A stretch of 64,000 nucleotides of DNA from Mycobacterium sp. Root265 (lineage in GTDB: Bacteria; Actinomycetota; Actinomycetes; Mycobacteriales; Mycobacteriaceae), in the NCBI RefSeq assembly GCF_001428895.1, contig NZ_LMJA01000002.1, forward strand, positions 124,001 to 188,000, given 5' to 3'. The notes beneath the pieces are model-generated. The model was given only the letters and a program-made list of their open reading frames with translations, was not told the DNA's origin and made no database searches. Below, piece after piece: positions 17,130-25,923 of this stretch (the stretch's first letter is position 1; each line of letters opens with the position of its first letter). The translations under genes were made by a program, and so were the position numbers.

Positions 17130-18536
17130 TTGAGCAACTACATTGCGGTCTTCAATCCATCGAACGAGGAGCAGATCGCCGAGGTCCCCGATTCCGACCA
17201 GGCCGCCGTCGACGCGGCGGTGGCCCGGGCGCGGGACACCTTCGAGTCCGGGGTGTGGCGCCGGCTGCCCGCCGCGCATCGCGCCGAGGTGCTGTTCAAG
17301 GCCGCCGAGATCATCAAGCGGCGCACCGAGGAACTGGCCGAGATCGAGGCTCGCGACAACGGCATGAATGCGATTGCCGCACAGCAGATCATCAAGGTCG
17401 CCAACGAGATGCTGATCTACTACGCCGGCTGGGTCGGCAAGATCCACGGCGAATCGGCCAACCTCGTCTCCGACGGCCTGCTGGGCCATTTCGAGGAGTA
17501 CCACACCTTCACCCAGCTGGAGCCCGTCGGCGTCGTCGGCCTGATCATCCCGTGGAACGGCCCGTTCTTCGTCGCCATGCTCAAGGTTGCGCCGGCGCTC
17601 GCGGCGGGCTGCAGCGCGGTGCTCAAGCCCGCCGAGGAAACCCCACTGTCGGCACTCAAGCTGGAGGAGATCTTCCGCGAGGCGGGTCTGCCCGACGGCG
17701 TGCTCAACGTGATCACCGGCTACGGGGAGACCACCGGCGCGGCGCTGACCGCGCACCCCGACGTCGACAAGATCGCCTTCACCGGGTCGACGGAGGTGGG
17801 CCGGCTGATCGTGGCGGCCGCCGCAGGCAACCTCAAGCGACTGACCCTGGAACTCGGCGGGAAACCGCCGTTGATCATGTTCGACGATGCCAACCTGGAG
17901 AAGTCGATCATGGGTGCCGCCATGGGGCTGCTCGCCGGATCCGGGCAGAACTGTTCCTGCACATCGCGGATCTACGTGCAGCGCAAGATCTACGACCAGG
18001 TCGTCGAGGGGCTTGCCGGGTTCGCGCAGATGCTGCCGATGGGCGGATACGAGGATCCCACCTCGGTGCTCGGGCCGCTGATCAGTCAGAAACAACGCAC
18101 CCGCGTCGAGGGCATCGTCAACGACGGGGTGGCCGGTGGCGCGGAGGTGATCACCGGCGGCAAGCCGTTGGACCGCAAGGGGTATTTCTACGAGGCCACC
18201 ATCATCACCAACACCACTCCGGACATGCGGCTGATCAAGGAGGAGATCTTCGGACCTGTCGGCTCGGTGATCCCCTTCGACGAGGAGGAAGAGGCCGTCG
18301 CCGCGGCGAACGACACCGAGTACCGACTGGCCGGCGCCATCTGGACCGAGAACCTCAGTCGAGCCCACCGTGTGGCGAATGCGCTTCGTGGGGGCCAGAT
18401 CTGGGTGAACTCCGCCCTCGCCGCGGACCCGTCGATGCCGATCTGCGGACACAAGCAGTCGGGCTGGGGCGGCGAGCGCGGCAAGAAGGGCCTGGAGGCC
18501 TACTTCAACACGAAGTCGGTCTACATCGGGATCTGA
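17130..18536 (+). CDS. aldehyde dehydrogenase (NAD(P)-dependent)
   Basis: 468 residues from a TTG preceded by GAAGGTGA. All landmarks of the family are present: PWNGPFF in the cofactor domain (about 146), FTGSTEVGR (about 217), the general-base Glu in ELGGKPP (about 240) and the catalytic Cys in GSGQNCSCTSR (about 274). The length is slightly below the usual 480-500. The gene ends five bases before the convergent GntR gene. Together with the beta-oxidation operon beyond, an aldehyde from lipid or side-chain breakdown is a reasonable substrate (inference). Confidence 0.9.
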   Translation: MSNYIAVFNPSNEEQIAEVPDSDQAAVDAAVARARDTFESGVWRRLPAAHRAEVLFKAAEIIKRRTEELAEIEARDNGMNAIAAQQIIKVANEMLIYYAGWVGKIHGESANLVSDGLLGHFEEYHTFTQLEPVGVVGLIIPWNGPFFVAMLKVAPALAAGCSAVLKPAEETPLSALKLEEIFREAGLPDGVLNVITGYGETTGAALTAHPDVDKIAFTGSTEVGRLIVAAAAGNLKRLTLELGGKPPLIMFDDANLEKSIMGAAMGLLAGSGQNCSCTSRIYVQRKIYDQVVEGLAGFAQMLPMGGYEDPTSVLGPLISQKQRTRVEGIVNDGVAGGAEVITGGKPLDRKGYFYEATIITNTTPDMRLIKEEIFGPVGSVIPFDEEEEAVAAANDTEYRLAGAIWTENLSRAHRVANALRGGQIWVNSALAADPSMPICGHKQSGWGGERGKKGLEAYFNTKSVYIGI

Positions 18537-18540
18537 ACTG

Positions 18541-19338
18541 TCAGATCATCACATCGCGGACCTTGACCGACTCCATGCCCTTGAGCAGCAGCTCGCGTGC
18601 GGTGTCGAGGTGCTTGCGCCAGTGCGCCTCGGCGGCCTCGCCGTCACCGGAGCGCATGAGCGTCATCAGCCGCTTGTAGGACCGCATCAACAGGTCGTAG
18701 TCCGACTTGGACAGCGGCCGGTTCTCCTTCATGGCGAAGGCGGTGTGCCGCACCGTGATCTCGTGCAGCATGCCGGCCATGATGGTCAGCGTCGCGTTGC
18801 CGGACAACTCGACCACGCGCTGATGGAAGTCGCCGGTGGTCTCGGCCATTCGGCCGGTCTCGCGTCCGGACGGCACGTGCTCGGCGATCATCGTGTCGAG
18901 TTCGTCGAACGCCTCGACGTTTCCCAACTCGGTGAGCAACCGGACCGCCATCGGCTCGATCCCGGCGCGCGCCGTCATCACATCGGCAATGGTGGCCCCC
19001 GACAGCTCCAACAGCAGGCCCGCCGGACGGGCCACGATCTCCGGGCCCGGCACCCGCACCCGCGCGCCGGTGCGTGAACCGCGGCGTACCTCGACGAGAC
19101 GCTCGGACTCCAGCACCCGCACCGCTTCGCGCAGCGTCGGACGGCTCACCCCGAAATGGGCCATCAGCTCGGCCTCGTTGGGCAGGAAGTCGCCCTCCTT
19201 GAGCTGGCCGTCGACAACCATCCGGCGCAGCGTCCCGGCGACCAGTTCCGCGGTCTTCGGCGACCGGATGGGCGCTCCGGCCACCGCCGGGACGGCGCTG
19301 CGGCCGATCATCGGCGAGAGCGGGGTGCTGCCGGCCAC
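18541..19338 (-). CDS. GntR family regulator, FadR subfamily
   Basis: 265 residues from a GTG with GAGGAG seven bases upstream. Winged helix-turn-helix about residues 30-95 (LPNEAELMAHFGVSRPTLREAVRVLE split between helices) and an all-helical FCD ligand domain about 110-250 with the metal-site type residues typical of FadR regulators. Divergent from a thiolase-hydratase-acyl-CoA dehydrogenase operon, whose promoter carries a matching inverted repeat, so it is most likely its repressor. The inducer is probably an acyl-CoA or acid (inference). Confidence 0.87.
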   Translation of the reverse strand: MAGSTPLSPMIGRSAVPAVAGAPIRSPKTAELVAGTLRRMVVDGQLKEGDFLPNEAELMAHFGVSRPTLREAVRVLESERLVEVRRGSRTGARVRVPGPEIVARPAGLLLELSGATIADVMTARAGIEPMAVRLLTELGNVEAFDELDTMIAEHVPSGRETGRMAETTGDFHQRVVELSGNATLTIMAGMLHEITVRHTAFAMKENRPLSKSDYDLLMRSYKRLMTLMRSGDGEAAEAHWRKHLDTARELLLKGMESVKVRDVMI

Positions 19339-19435
19339 GGTGAGACTCCTCGGTAATAGGCTGGAGGTAGGTATTCAACTCAGTAAACCATGTCGGCAAA
19401 CCCGGTGCGTGCACCCGCGTTCATCCGCCATCTAC

Positions 19436-19475
19436 CAACCAGTAGGTTGACCTAGTAAACCTTCTGTTCTAGGTT
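19436..19475 (+). promoter_or_regulatory. promoter of the thiolase operon with a GntR operator
   Basis: -35 TTGACC (19447-19452), 17-base spacer, -10 TAGGTT (19470-19475). The inverted repeat CAACC-AGTA-GGTTG (19436-19449) overlaps the -35, and a second one, ACCTAG (19450-19455) with CTAGGT (19469-19474), spans the core promoter. These are the best operator candidates for the divergent GntR protein. Confidence 0.62.
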
Positions 19476-19527
19476 CGATTTAAGTCCATCCGTACAAAAA
19501 CGCCAACCATCTTCGAAGGAGAAGTCC

Positions 19528-20685
19528 ATGGCTGAAGCGGTCATCGTCGAGGCAGTTCGCTCACCAGTCGGCAAGCGCAACGGCGCCCTGTCGGGTGTGC
19601 ATCCCGCCGAACTGTCGGCACAGGTCCTCAACGGCCTGGTGCAGCGCGCCGGGATCGACCCGGGGCTCGTCGACGACGTCATCTGGGGAACGGTCATGCA
19701 GGCCGGCGAGCAGGCACTCGACATCGCCCGCACCGCCGTGCTGGCCGCCGGTTGGCCCGAGACCGTCCCCGGTGTCACCGTGGACCGCCAGTGCGGATCC
19801 AGTCAGCAGTCGCTGCACTTCGCCGTCGCCGGTGTGGTGGCCGGTCACTACGACGTCGTCGTCGCCGGTGGTGTCGAGTCCATGTCGCGGGTCCCGATGG
19901 GCTCTTCGCTGGCCAGCGGCGGGCACCCCTACCCGGAGGCCTTCCTGGCGCGGTACGACCACAAGAGCCCCAACCAGGGCGTCGGCGCCGAGATGATCGC
20001 CGAGCAGTGGGGACTCTCGCGTACCCAGCTCGACGAGTTCTCCCTGAGCTCACATGAGAAGGCTGCCGCCGCACAGGATTCCGGTGCCTTCAAGGATCAG
20101 ATCGTCGGTATCAAAGCGAAGGATGAGCACGGGGAAAGCACAGTTCTGGAAGACGGCGGCATCCGTCGCGGCGGCACCATCGAAGGCCTGGCCAAGATCA
20201 AGCCGGCCTTCAAGGAGGACGGTGTGATCCACGCCGGCAACTCCAGCCAGATCTCCGACGGTTCGGCCGCACTGCTGATCACCTCGGCCGAGAAGGCAAA
20301 AGAGCTGGGCCTCAAGCCCCTTGCCAAGGTGCACACCGCGGTGCTCGCGGGCGCCGACCCGGTCATCATGCTGACCGCGCCGATCCCGGCCACCCAGAAG
20401 GCGCTGGCCAAATCCGGCCTGACCGTCGATCAGATCGGTGTCTTCGAGGTCAACGAGGCGTTCGCGCCGGTGCCGCTGGCGTGGCTGAAGGACATCGGGG
20501 CCGACGAGAGCCGGCTGAACCCCAACGGCGGTGCCATCGCCCTGGGCCACCCGCTCGGCGGGTCCGGTGCGCGGATCCTGACCACGCTGCTCTACCACAT
20601 GCGGGACAACAACATTCAGTACGGACTGCAGACCATGTGTGAAGGTGGCGGTCAGGCGAACGCGACCATCCTGGAACTGCTGTGA
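19528..20685 (+). CDS. acetyl-CoA acetyltransferase / 3-ketoacyl-CoA thiolase
   Basis: 385 residues; ATG preceded by AAGGAG with a 6-base gap. Active-site Cys89 in QCGSSQQS, His341 in GHPLGG and the second Cys371 in MCEGGG are all present, so the enzyme should be active. The N-terminus (VIVEAVRSPVGKRNG) resembles steroid and lipid thiolases of the FadA5 type. It would perform the thiolytic last step of beta-oxidation. First gene of a three-gene operon; its stop overlaps the hydratase start by four bases. Confidence 0.92.
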   Translation: MAEAVIVEAVRSPVGKRNGALSGVHPAELSAQVLNGLVQRAGIDPGLVDDVIWGTVMQAGEQALDIARTAVLAAGWPETVPGVTVDRQCGSSQQSLHFAVAGVVAGHYDVVVAGGVESMSRVPMGSSLASGGHPYPEAFLARYDHKSPNQGVGAEMIAEQWGLSRTQLDEFSLSSHEKAAAAQDSGAFKDQIVGIKAKDEHGESTVLEDGGIRRGGTIEGLAKIKPAFKEDGVIHAGNSSQISDGSAALLITSAEKAKELGLKPLAKVHTAVLAGADPVIMLTAPIPATQKALAKSGLTVDQIGVFEVNEAFAPVPLAWLKDIGADESRLNPNGGAIALGHPLGGSGARILTTLLYHMRDNNIQYGLQTMCEGGGQANATILELL

Positions 20686-21479
20686 CCTCGGCCGAGGCGC
20701 CTGGCGCGCTCACCGAGCGGCGCGGGAACGTCCTGATCATCACGATCAACCGGCCCGAGGCCCGCAACGCCGTCAACGCGGCGGTGTCCATCGGTGTCGG
20801 CGACGCTCTGCAGGCCGCGCAGGAGGATCCGGAGGTCCGAGCGATCGTGCTCACCGGCGCCGGGGACAAGTCGTTCTGCGCCGGTGCCGATCTGAAGGCG
20901 ATCTCGCGCGGGGAGAACCTGTTCCACCCGGATCACCCGGAGTGGGGCTTCGCCGGGTACGTGCGGCACTTCGTCGACAAGCCGACCATCGCCGCGGTCA
21001 ACGGCACCGCACTGGGCGGCGGCACCGAACTGGCCCTGGCCAGTGACCTGGTGGTCGCCGAGGAACGCGCCAAATTCGGTCTGCCCGAGGTGAAGCGCGG
21101 TCTGATCGCCGGCGCCGGCGGGGTGTTCCGCATCGTGCAGCAGCTCCCGCAGAAGCTGGCGCTGGAGCTGGTGTACACCGGCGAACCGCTGTCCTCGGCG
21201 GACGCGCTCAAGTGGGGCCTGATCAACAAGGTGGTGCCGGACGGCACCGTCGTCGACGCCGCACTGGAACTGGCCGAACGCATTGCGGTCAACGCGCCCT
21301 TGGCCGTTCGGGCCAGCAAGCGGGTGTCCTACGGCGCGATCGACGGCGTCGTCGCCGCCGACGAGCCGTTCTGGAAACAGACCTTCGGCGAGTTCGCCAC
21401 CCTTCTCAAGACCGAAGACGCACAAGAGGGACCGATGGCTTTCGCGCAGAAGCGCGAGCCGGTCTGGAAAGCGAAGTAA
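20682..21479 (+). CDS. enoyl-CoA hydratase (crotonase family)
   Basis: 265 residues from a GTG overlapping the thiolase stop. The oxyanion hole (CAGADLKA, ALGGG) and both catalytic glutamates are present: one in GGGTELAL (about residue 115) and one in LPEVKRG (about 135). A true hydratase is therefore likely, in contrast to the crotonase at 29.7 kb. It supplies the hydration step between the acyl-CoA dehydrogenase and thiolase encoded in the same operon. No 3-hydroxyacyl-CoA dehydrogenase is present here, so that step must come from elsewhere. Confidence 0.9.
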   Translation: MTSAEAPGALTERRGNVLIITINRPEARNAVNAAVSIGVGDALQAAQEDPEVRAIVLTGAGDKSFCAGADLKAISRGENLFHPDHPEWGFAGYVRHFVDKPTIAAVNGTALGGGTELALASDLVVAEERAKFGLPEVKRGLIAGAGGVFRIVQQLPQKLALELVYTGEPLSSADALKWGLINKVVPDGTVVDAALELAERIAVNAPLAVRASKRVSYGAIDGVVAADEPFWKQTFGEFATLLKTEDAQEGPMAFAQKREPVWKAK

Positions 21480-21481
21480 CA

Positions 21482-22624
21482 GTGAAGAGACTGGTTTTCG
21501 AAACCGAGCACGAGCAGCTTCGGGAGACTGCCAAGCAGTTCCTGGAGAAGGAGTGTCTGCCCAACGTCGAGAAATGGGAGGCCGACCGCCTCGTCGCCCG
21601 CGAAGCGTATGTGGCAGCAGGCAATTACGGCCTGATCGGGTTCAACATGCCCGAGGAGTACGGCGGCGGCGGAGTCGACGACTTCCGGTTCAACGCGGTG
21701 ATCGTCGAGGAGTTCTCCAAGTTCGGGCTGGCCTGCCCGGGTGTCAGCCTGCAGAACGACATCGTGGGCCCGTACTTCAAGAACCTGGCCACCAAGGAGC
21801 AGCTGGAGCGCTGGATGCCCGGCTTCGCCAGCGGAGAGCTGATCGGCGCGATCGCCATGAGCGAGCCCGGCGCGGGCAGCGACCTCGCCGGCATCAAGAC
21901 CACCGCGGTACGCGACGGTGACGACTTCATCATCAACGGATCGAAGACGTTCATCTCGGCCGGTATCAACTCCGACCTGGTGGTCGTGGTGGCGCGCACC
22001 GACCCGGAAGCCGGTCACAAGGGCTTCTCACTGCTGGTGGTGGAGCGCGACACCCCGGGCTTCACCCGGGGCCGCAAGCTGGACAAGATGGGCCAGCACG
22101 CCGCCGACACCTCCGAGCTGAACTTCGAGGACGTCCGCGTCCCCGCGGCCAACCTGCTCGGCACCGAGGGTAAGGGTTTCTACCATCTGATGGAGAACCT
22201 GCCGTCCGAGCGCCTGTCCATCGCCATCGCCGGTGTCGCCGGGGCGCGCGCCACGTTCAACGAGACGCTGCAATACGTCAAGGACCGCAAGGCATTCGGG
22301 CAGCCGATCGGCAGCTTCCAGAACAGCCGCTTCGTGATGGCCGAGTTGGACACCGAACTCGACATCGCCGAGCAGTACGTCGACCGGTGCCTGCGCGCCG
22401 TCGTCGACGGTGAACTGACCGCGGTGCAGGCCTCCAAGGCCAAGTGGTGGTGCACCGAGCTCGGTAAGAAGGTCGTCGACTCCTGCCTGCAGCTGCACGG
22501 CGGGTACGGCTACATGAACGAGTACCGCGTGGCCAAGGATTACGTCGATGTGCGCATCCAGACGATCTACGGTGGCACCACCGAGATCATGAAGGAGATC
22601 ATCGGCCGCGATCTGGGTCTGTAA
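21482..22624 (+). CDS. acyl-CoA dehydrogenase
   Basis: 380 residues from a GTG two bases after the hydratase stop; the longer frame from 21212 is a shadow. FAD and substrate motifs are present: AMSEPGAGSDLAGI (about 130), FISAGINSDLVVVVART (about 160), RKAFGQPI (about 275) and LHGGYGYMNEY (about 340). The YEGT-type catalytic Glu is replaced by Gly (IYGGTTEI), as in several mycobacterial FadE and isovaleryl-type enzymes. The base is then probably a Glu in the SERLSIA helix (inference). Last gene before a strong terminator. Confidence 0.9.
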   Translation: MKRLVFETEHEQLRETAKQFLEKECLPNVEKWEADRLVAREAYVAAGNYGLIGFNMPEEYGGGGVDDFRFNAVIVEEFSKFGLACPGVSLQNDIVGPYFKNLATKEQLERWMPGFASGELIGAIAMSEPGAGSDLAGIKTTAVRDGDDFIINGSKTFISAGINSDLVVVVARTDPEAGHKGFSLLVVERDTPGFTRGRKLDKMGQHAADTSELNFEDVRVPAANLLGTEGKGFYHLMENLPSERLSIAIAGVAGARATFNETLQYVKDRKAFGQPIGSFQNSRFVMAELDTELDIAEQYVDRCLRAVVDGELTAVQASKAKWWCTELGKKVVDSCLQLHGGYGYMNEYRVAKDYVDVRIQTIYGGTTEIMKEIIGRDLGL

Positions 22625-22640
22625 GTCCCACAACGCAAGA

Positions 22641-22674
22641 ACGGCGCCCACTCAGAAGAGTGGGCGCCGTTTTT
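22641..22674. terminator. strong intrinsic terminator
   Basis: A 13-base-pair perfect stem (ACGGCGCCCACTC with GAGTGGGCGCCGT) around an AGAA loop, followed by TTTT. It ends the beta-oxidation operon 17 bases after its stop. The left side is not preceded by a clear A-run, so action on the convergent FAS1 gene is less certain. Confidence 0.9.
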
Positions 22675-22683
22675 GCGTATGAA

Positions 22684-23454
22684 CTAGCCGGCGGGTGCAG
22701 GCGCTGTCACCGTGACGGTCTGGGTGGCCGTCGCAGGCGTCTCGGCCGCCCCGGACGTCGGCGCGGCCGACGTCGTGGTCTCGGTGGCGGACGTGGTCGA
22801 CGTGGTGCTGGTCGTCGAGGTGCTGGTGGTGACCGGGGTCGGCGCCGCGGCCGGGTCCAGCACGGTGTCGATGATGTAGACGCGCATGTGGTCCGCGCCG
22901 ATACCGCCGCACTCGACCTTGGCTTCGTTGACCGTGATGTCGCCGCCGCTGCCCTTGACGATCACCGGCTTACCCTGCTGGGTGTAGATGGTGCCCTCGA
23001 TATCGTCGGGGCCGAGGATGCCGAGCGCCATGTGGTAGTACACCAGCGCGGTCAGTGCGACCGGGTCGGTCTTGAGCGACTCCAGCTTCTCGGGCGGCAG
23101 TTTCGCGAACGCCGCATCGCTGGGCGCGAACACGATGTACGGGCCGTTGTCGAGCACGGCGGCCACGTTCACCTCAGGGTTCACCTGGCCGGAGATGGCG
23201 TTGCTGAAGGTCGAGATCGCCGGGATGCTCGCCAGTGCGGTCGAGGACTGCGCCTTGGCCAGGCCGGTCAGCGAACCGGGGCCGGTGGCCTCGGACTTCA
23301 CGGTGGCGTCACACGTGGGGCCCTTCGGTTCTGCGATCACCATTTGGGGGGTGGTGGTGGGATCGTCGGCGTGAGCCGTCGCGGTGGTTCCTGCGAAAAC
23401 GATGGCCGACGATGCGACCACGACGCCGAAGAGCTTGCCGGTGCGAGCGTGCAC
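22684..23454 (-). CDS. secreted fasciclin (FAS1) domain protein, MPT70/MPT83-like
   Basis: 256 residues from a GTG with GGAGG eight bases upstream; the longer frame to 23661 has no signal and is rejected. Signal peptide about residues 1-30 ending AHA-DD, with no lipobox Cys. One FAS1 domain about 60-210 with the hallmark segments VFAPSDAAFAKLP and YHMALG and a conserved ECGGIGADHMRVYIID. This resembles MPT70/MPT83. It then has a Thr/Ser/Ala-rich tail of about 50 residues ending in Pro/Ala, unlike MPT70. Probable cell-surface or secreted adhesion protein. Confidence 0.88.
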   Translation of the reverse strand: MHARTGKLFGVVVASSAIVFAGTTATAHADDPTTTPQMVIAEPKGPTCDATVKSEATGPGSLTGLAKAQSSTALASIPAISTFSNAISGQVNPEVNVAAVLDNGPYIVFAPSDAAFAKLPPEKLESLKTDPVALTALVYYHMALGILGPDDIEGTIYTQQGKPVIVKGSGGDITVNEAKVECGGIGADHMRVYIIDTVLDPAAAPTPVTTSTSTTSTTSTTSATETTTSAAPTSGAAETPATATQTVTVTAPAPAG

Positions 23455-23495
23455 GTGTTTTTCCTCCCGCTCATGACTGGGTCGGCGCGTCTCAA

Positions 23496-23556
23496 GCGGG
23501 GACGCGGCTGACCGGTTTGTTGAAAGCCTCGGTTTCAAAGCCTCTGGCGTCCCCGC
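23496..23556. repeat. inverted repeats upstream of the FAS1 gene
   Basis: Ten-base arms GCGGGGACGC (23496-23505) and GCGTCCCCGC (23547-23556) enclose a smaller hairpin with TTGAAA and TTTCAA arms. They lie between the FAS1 start and the end of the MFS gene. They may terminate the MFS transcript or regulate FAS1. No clear promoter was recognised. Confidence 0.4.
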
Positions 23557-23600
23557 GGCGCCGGATGAATCGTATGCGTCCTGGTGAGCGCAGCCAAATG

Positions 23601-24872
23601 CTACGGAACCGGCACTACCGGCCTGCGCACTCCGGCGCAGAGCAGCGCGGCCCCGAAACACAACCCGGCGGCGAGGTAAAACGCCAGGTCATAGGTGCCT
23701 TGGAGATCCCGGATCCAGCCCGCGCCGGCCGCTGCGATCGCCGCTCCGAGCTGGTGTGAGGCGAACACCCAGCCGAACACGATCGGCGAGCGGGTTCCGA
23801 AGAAATCGCGGCACAGCACGATCGTCGGCGGCACGGTGGCCACCCAGTCCAGCCCGTAGAAGATGATGAACACCCATGTGCCCGGCTCGGCGTTCGGGGA
23901 GAGCAGCGACGGCAACAACAGCAGTGAGACACCGCGCCCGGCGTAGTACACGCACAGCAGCAGGCGCGGATCCACCCGGTCGGTGAGCCAGCCCGAGAAG
24001 ATGGTCCCGGCCACGTCCAGGACGCCGATGGTGGCCAGCAGGCCTGCCGCCAGCGTGGTGGGCATGCCGTGGTCGTTGGCCGCCGGGATGAAATGCGTGC
24101 CGATGAGGCCGTTGGTGGTCATCCCGCAGATCGCGAAGCTGGCGGCGAGCAGCCAGAACGCCCGGGAGCGCAACCCGATGCGCAGCCCGTCGAAGGCGGC
24201 GCTGAAGGTGCCCGTCGGCAGCACGGTGGGCTCGGATGCGCCGGGATCGGACGGGTCGGCGCCGTACGCGGTCAGTCCGATGTCCTGCGGACGGTTGCGC
24301 ATGAACACCGCCACCAGCGGCACCACGGCCAGCGCGGCGGCGGCCACGATGAGCGATGCCCAGCGCCAGCCGTGCCGGGTGGTCACCTCGGCCACCACGG
24401 GCAGGAAGATCAGTTGTCCGGTGGCGCTGGCGGCGGTCAGCACACCGGTGACCAGGCCGCGCCGGGCCTCGAACCACCGGGTGGCCACCGTCGCGACGAA
24501 TCCCATCGAGATGGCGCCGGTCCCGATGCCGACGAGCACACCCCACAAGAGCACCAGCTGCCAGCTGGCGGTCATGACGACGCTGAGCGCCGAGCCCGCG
24601 GCGATCAGCACGAGCGCGCCGGACAGCACCGGCCGGACACCGAAGCGGTCCATCAGTGCGGCGGCGAACGGGGCGGTGAGGCCGTAGAGCGTCATGTTGA
24701 CGGCCATCGCCACGCCGACGGTGCCGTGCGACCAGCCGAACTCGTGGTGCAGCGGGTTCATCATCACCCCGGGCACCGACCTGAAGGCGGCGGCGCCGAG
24801 GATCGCGACGAAGCTGACGCCGGCCACGACCCATGACCAATGCAGGCGGCCGCGGGCGCGCAGAAGTGTCAT
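23601..24872 (-). CDS. MFS transporter
   Basis: 423 residues from the ATG at 24872. Twelve membrane helices can be traced, with a central loop about residues 195-220 (DPSDPGASEPTV). The motif between helices 2 and 3 reads ALMDRFGVRPVL, a form of the MFS A motif. The family resembles monocarboxylate/oxalate-type major facilitators. It is divergent from a GlxA-type AraC regulator 80 bases away, which may control it. Substrate unknown. Confidence 0.85.
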   Translation of the reverse strand: MTLLRARGRLHWSWVVAGVSFVAILGAAAFRSVPGVMMNPLHHEFGWSHGTVGVAMAVNMTLYGLTAPFAAALMDRFGVRPVLSGALVLIAAGSALSVVMTASWQLVLLWGVLVGIGTGAISMGFVATVATRWFEARRGLVTGVLTAASATGQLIFLPVVAEVTTRHGWRWASLIVAAAALAVVPLVAVFMRNRPQDIGLTAYGADPSDPGASEPTVLPTGTFSAAFDGLRIGLRSRAFWLLAASFAICGMTTNGLIGTHFIPAANDHGMPTTLAAGLLATIGVLDVAGTIFSGWLTDRVDPRLLLCVYYAGRGVSLLLLPSLLSPNAEPGTWVFIIFYGLDWVATVPPTIVLCRDFFGTRSPIVFGWVFASHQLGAAIAAAGAGWIRDLQGTYDLAFYLAAGLCFGAALLCAGVRRPVVPVP

Positions 24873-24952
24873 GCGTCGATGTTCGCGGTTCCCGAAGGTG
24901 CCGCCTAGTGGCATAAACGACAGCACTCATCAAAAACGTGCCAAACTGGGGT

Positions 24953-25909
24953 ATGCACCGCGTGACCGTCCTGCTGTTGCCGCCGGTGGTCGGCTTCGAC
25001 GCCACCATCGCGCCGACGCTGTTCGGCCAGGCGGAGGGACCGGATGGCACCCCGCTCTACGCGGTCACGGTGTGTTCCCTCGGTTCCGGGCCGGTGCCGA
25101 CGATCAACGGCTTCTCGATGACCGCGACCGCCGGCCCCGAGGCCCTGGCCTCAGCGGACACCGTCGTCATCCCCGGCACCCGATACGCACCCGCCCGCAT
25201 CGACGGCACGCTGGAACCCGAGGTGGCGGCCGCGCTGCGCACCATCCGGCCCGGCACCCGGCTGGTGTCCATCTGCACCGGCGCGTTCGTACTGGCCGCC
25301 GCCGGGCTGCTGGACGGGCGGCCGGCGACCACGCACTGGCGCTTCGCCGACACGCTGCGCGCGCTGTTTCCCAGCGTCCTGGTCGACGAAAACGTGCTGT
25401 TCGTCGATGACGGCGATGTGCTCACCTCGGCGGGGCTGGCCGCCGGGATCGACCTGTGCCTGCACATCATCCGTTCCGATCACGGCACCCAGGTCGCCAA
25501 CGAGGTGGCCCGCTACTGCGTGGTGCCCCCGTGGCGGGAGGGCGGTCAGGCGCAGTTCATCGACCGGCAGGTGCCGGTCGCCGATCACGCCTCCACCGCC
25601 GCCACCCGGGAGTGGGCGCTGGCCCATCTTGACGAGGAACTGACGGTGCAGGCGCTGGCCCGGCACGCCCACATGAGTCCGCGCACCTTCAATCGCCGCT
25701 TCCGGGCGGAAACCGGTGAGGCGCCGGGCAGTTGGATTCGCAACCGGCGCATCGACCGGGCGCGGGAGCTCCTGGAGTCGCGGGATCTGCCCGTCGATGA
25801 GGTCGCGCGGCTGTCCGGGCTGGGCACCGGCGGCAACCTGCGTCACCATCTGCGCCGCGGCGTCGGCATGTCCCCGTCCAGTTATCGCAAGGTGTATCAG
25901 GGCGTCTAG
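24953..25909 (+). CDS. GlxA family AraC-type regulator (DJ-1/PfpI domain)
   Basis: 318 residues from the ATG at 24953; the GTG at 24938 is an alternative. N-terminal DJ-1/PfpI-like domain about 1-185 with the nucleophile-elbow-like ICTGAFVLAAAG (Cys about 107). C-terminal AraC DNA-binding domain about 215-315 with TFNRRFRAETG and the second recognition helix. Such proteins are transcription regulators rather than proteases. It faces an MFS gene and is the natural candidate to control it (inference). Confidence 0.87.
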   Translation: MHRVTVLLLPPVVGFDATIAPTLFGQAEGPDGTPLYAVTVCSLGSGPVPTINGFSMTATAGPEALASADTVVIPGTRYAPARIDGTLEPEVAAALRTIRPGTRLVSICTGAFVLAAAGLLDGRPATTHWRFADTLRALFPSVLVDENVLFVDDGDVLTSAGLAAGIDLCLHIIRSDHGTQVANEVARYCVVPPWREGGQAQFIDRQVPVADHASTAATREWALAHLDEELTVQALARHAHMSPRTFNRRFRAETGEAPGSWIRNRRIDRARELLESRDLPVDEVARLSGLGTGGNLRHHLRRGVGMSPSSYRKVYQGV

Positions 25910-25910
25910 T

Positions 25911-25916
25911 TACGAT
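25911..25916 (+). promoter_or_regulatory. -10 element TACGAT, leaderless start of the next gene
   Basis: TACGAT lies seven bases before ATG 25924, directly after the AraC-type regulator gene. This spacing predicts transcription starting at the A of the ATG. Confidence 0.5.
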
Positions 25917-25923
25917 GACGGCC

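Noticed and set aside
22684-23661. Longer 325-codon FAS1 protein
   Set aside because: The extension lacks a signal peptide and runs through the upstream inverted repeats; GTG 23454 has a good ribosome binding site and signal peptide.
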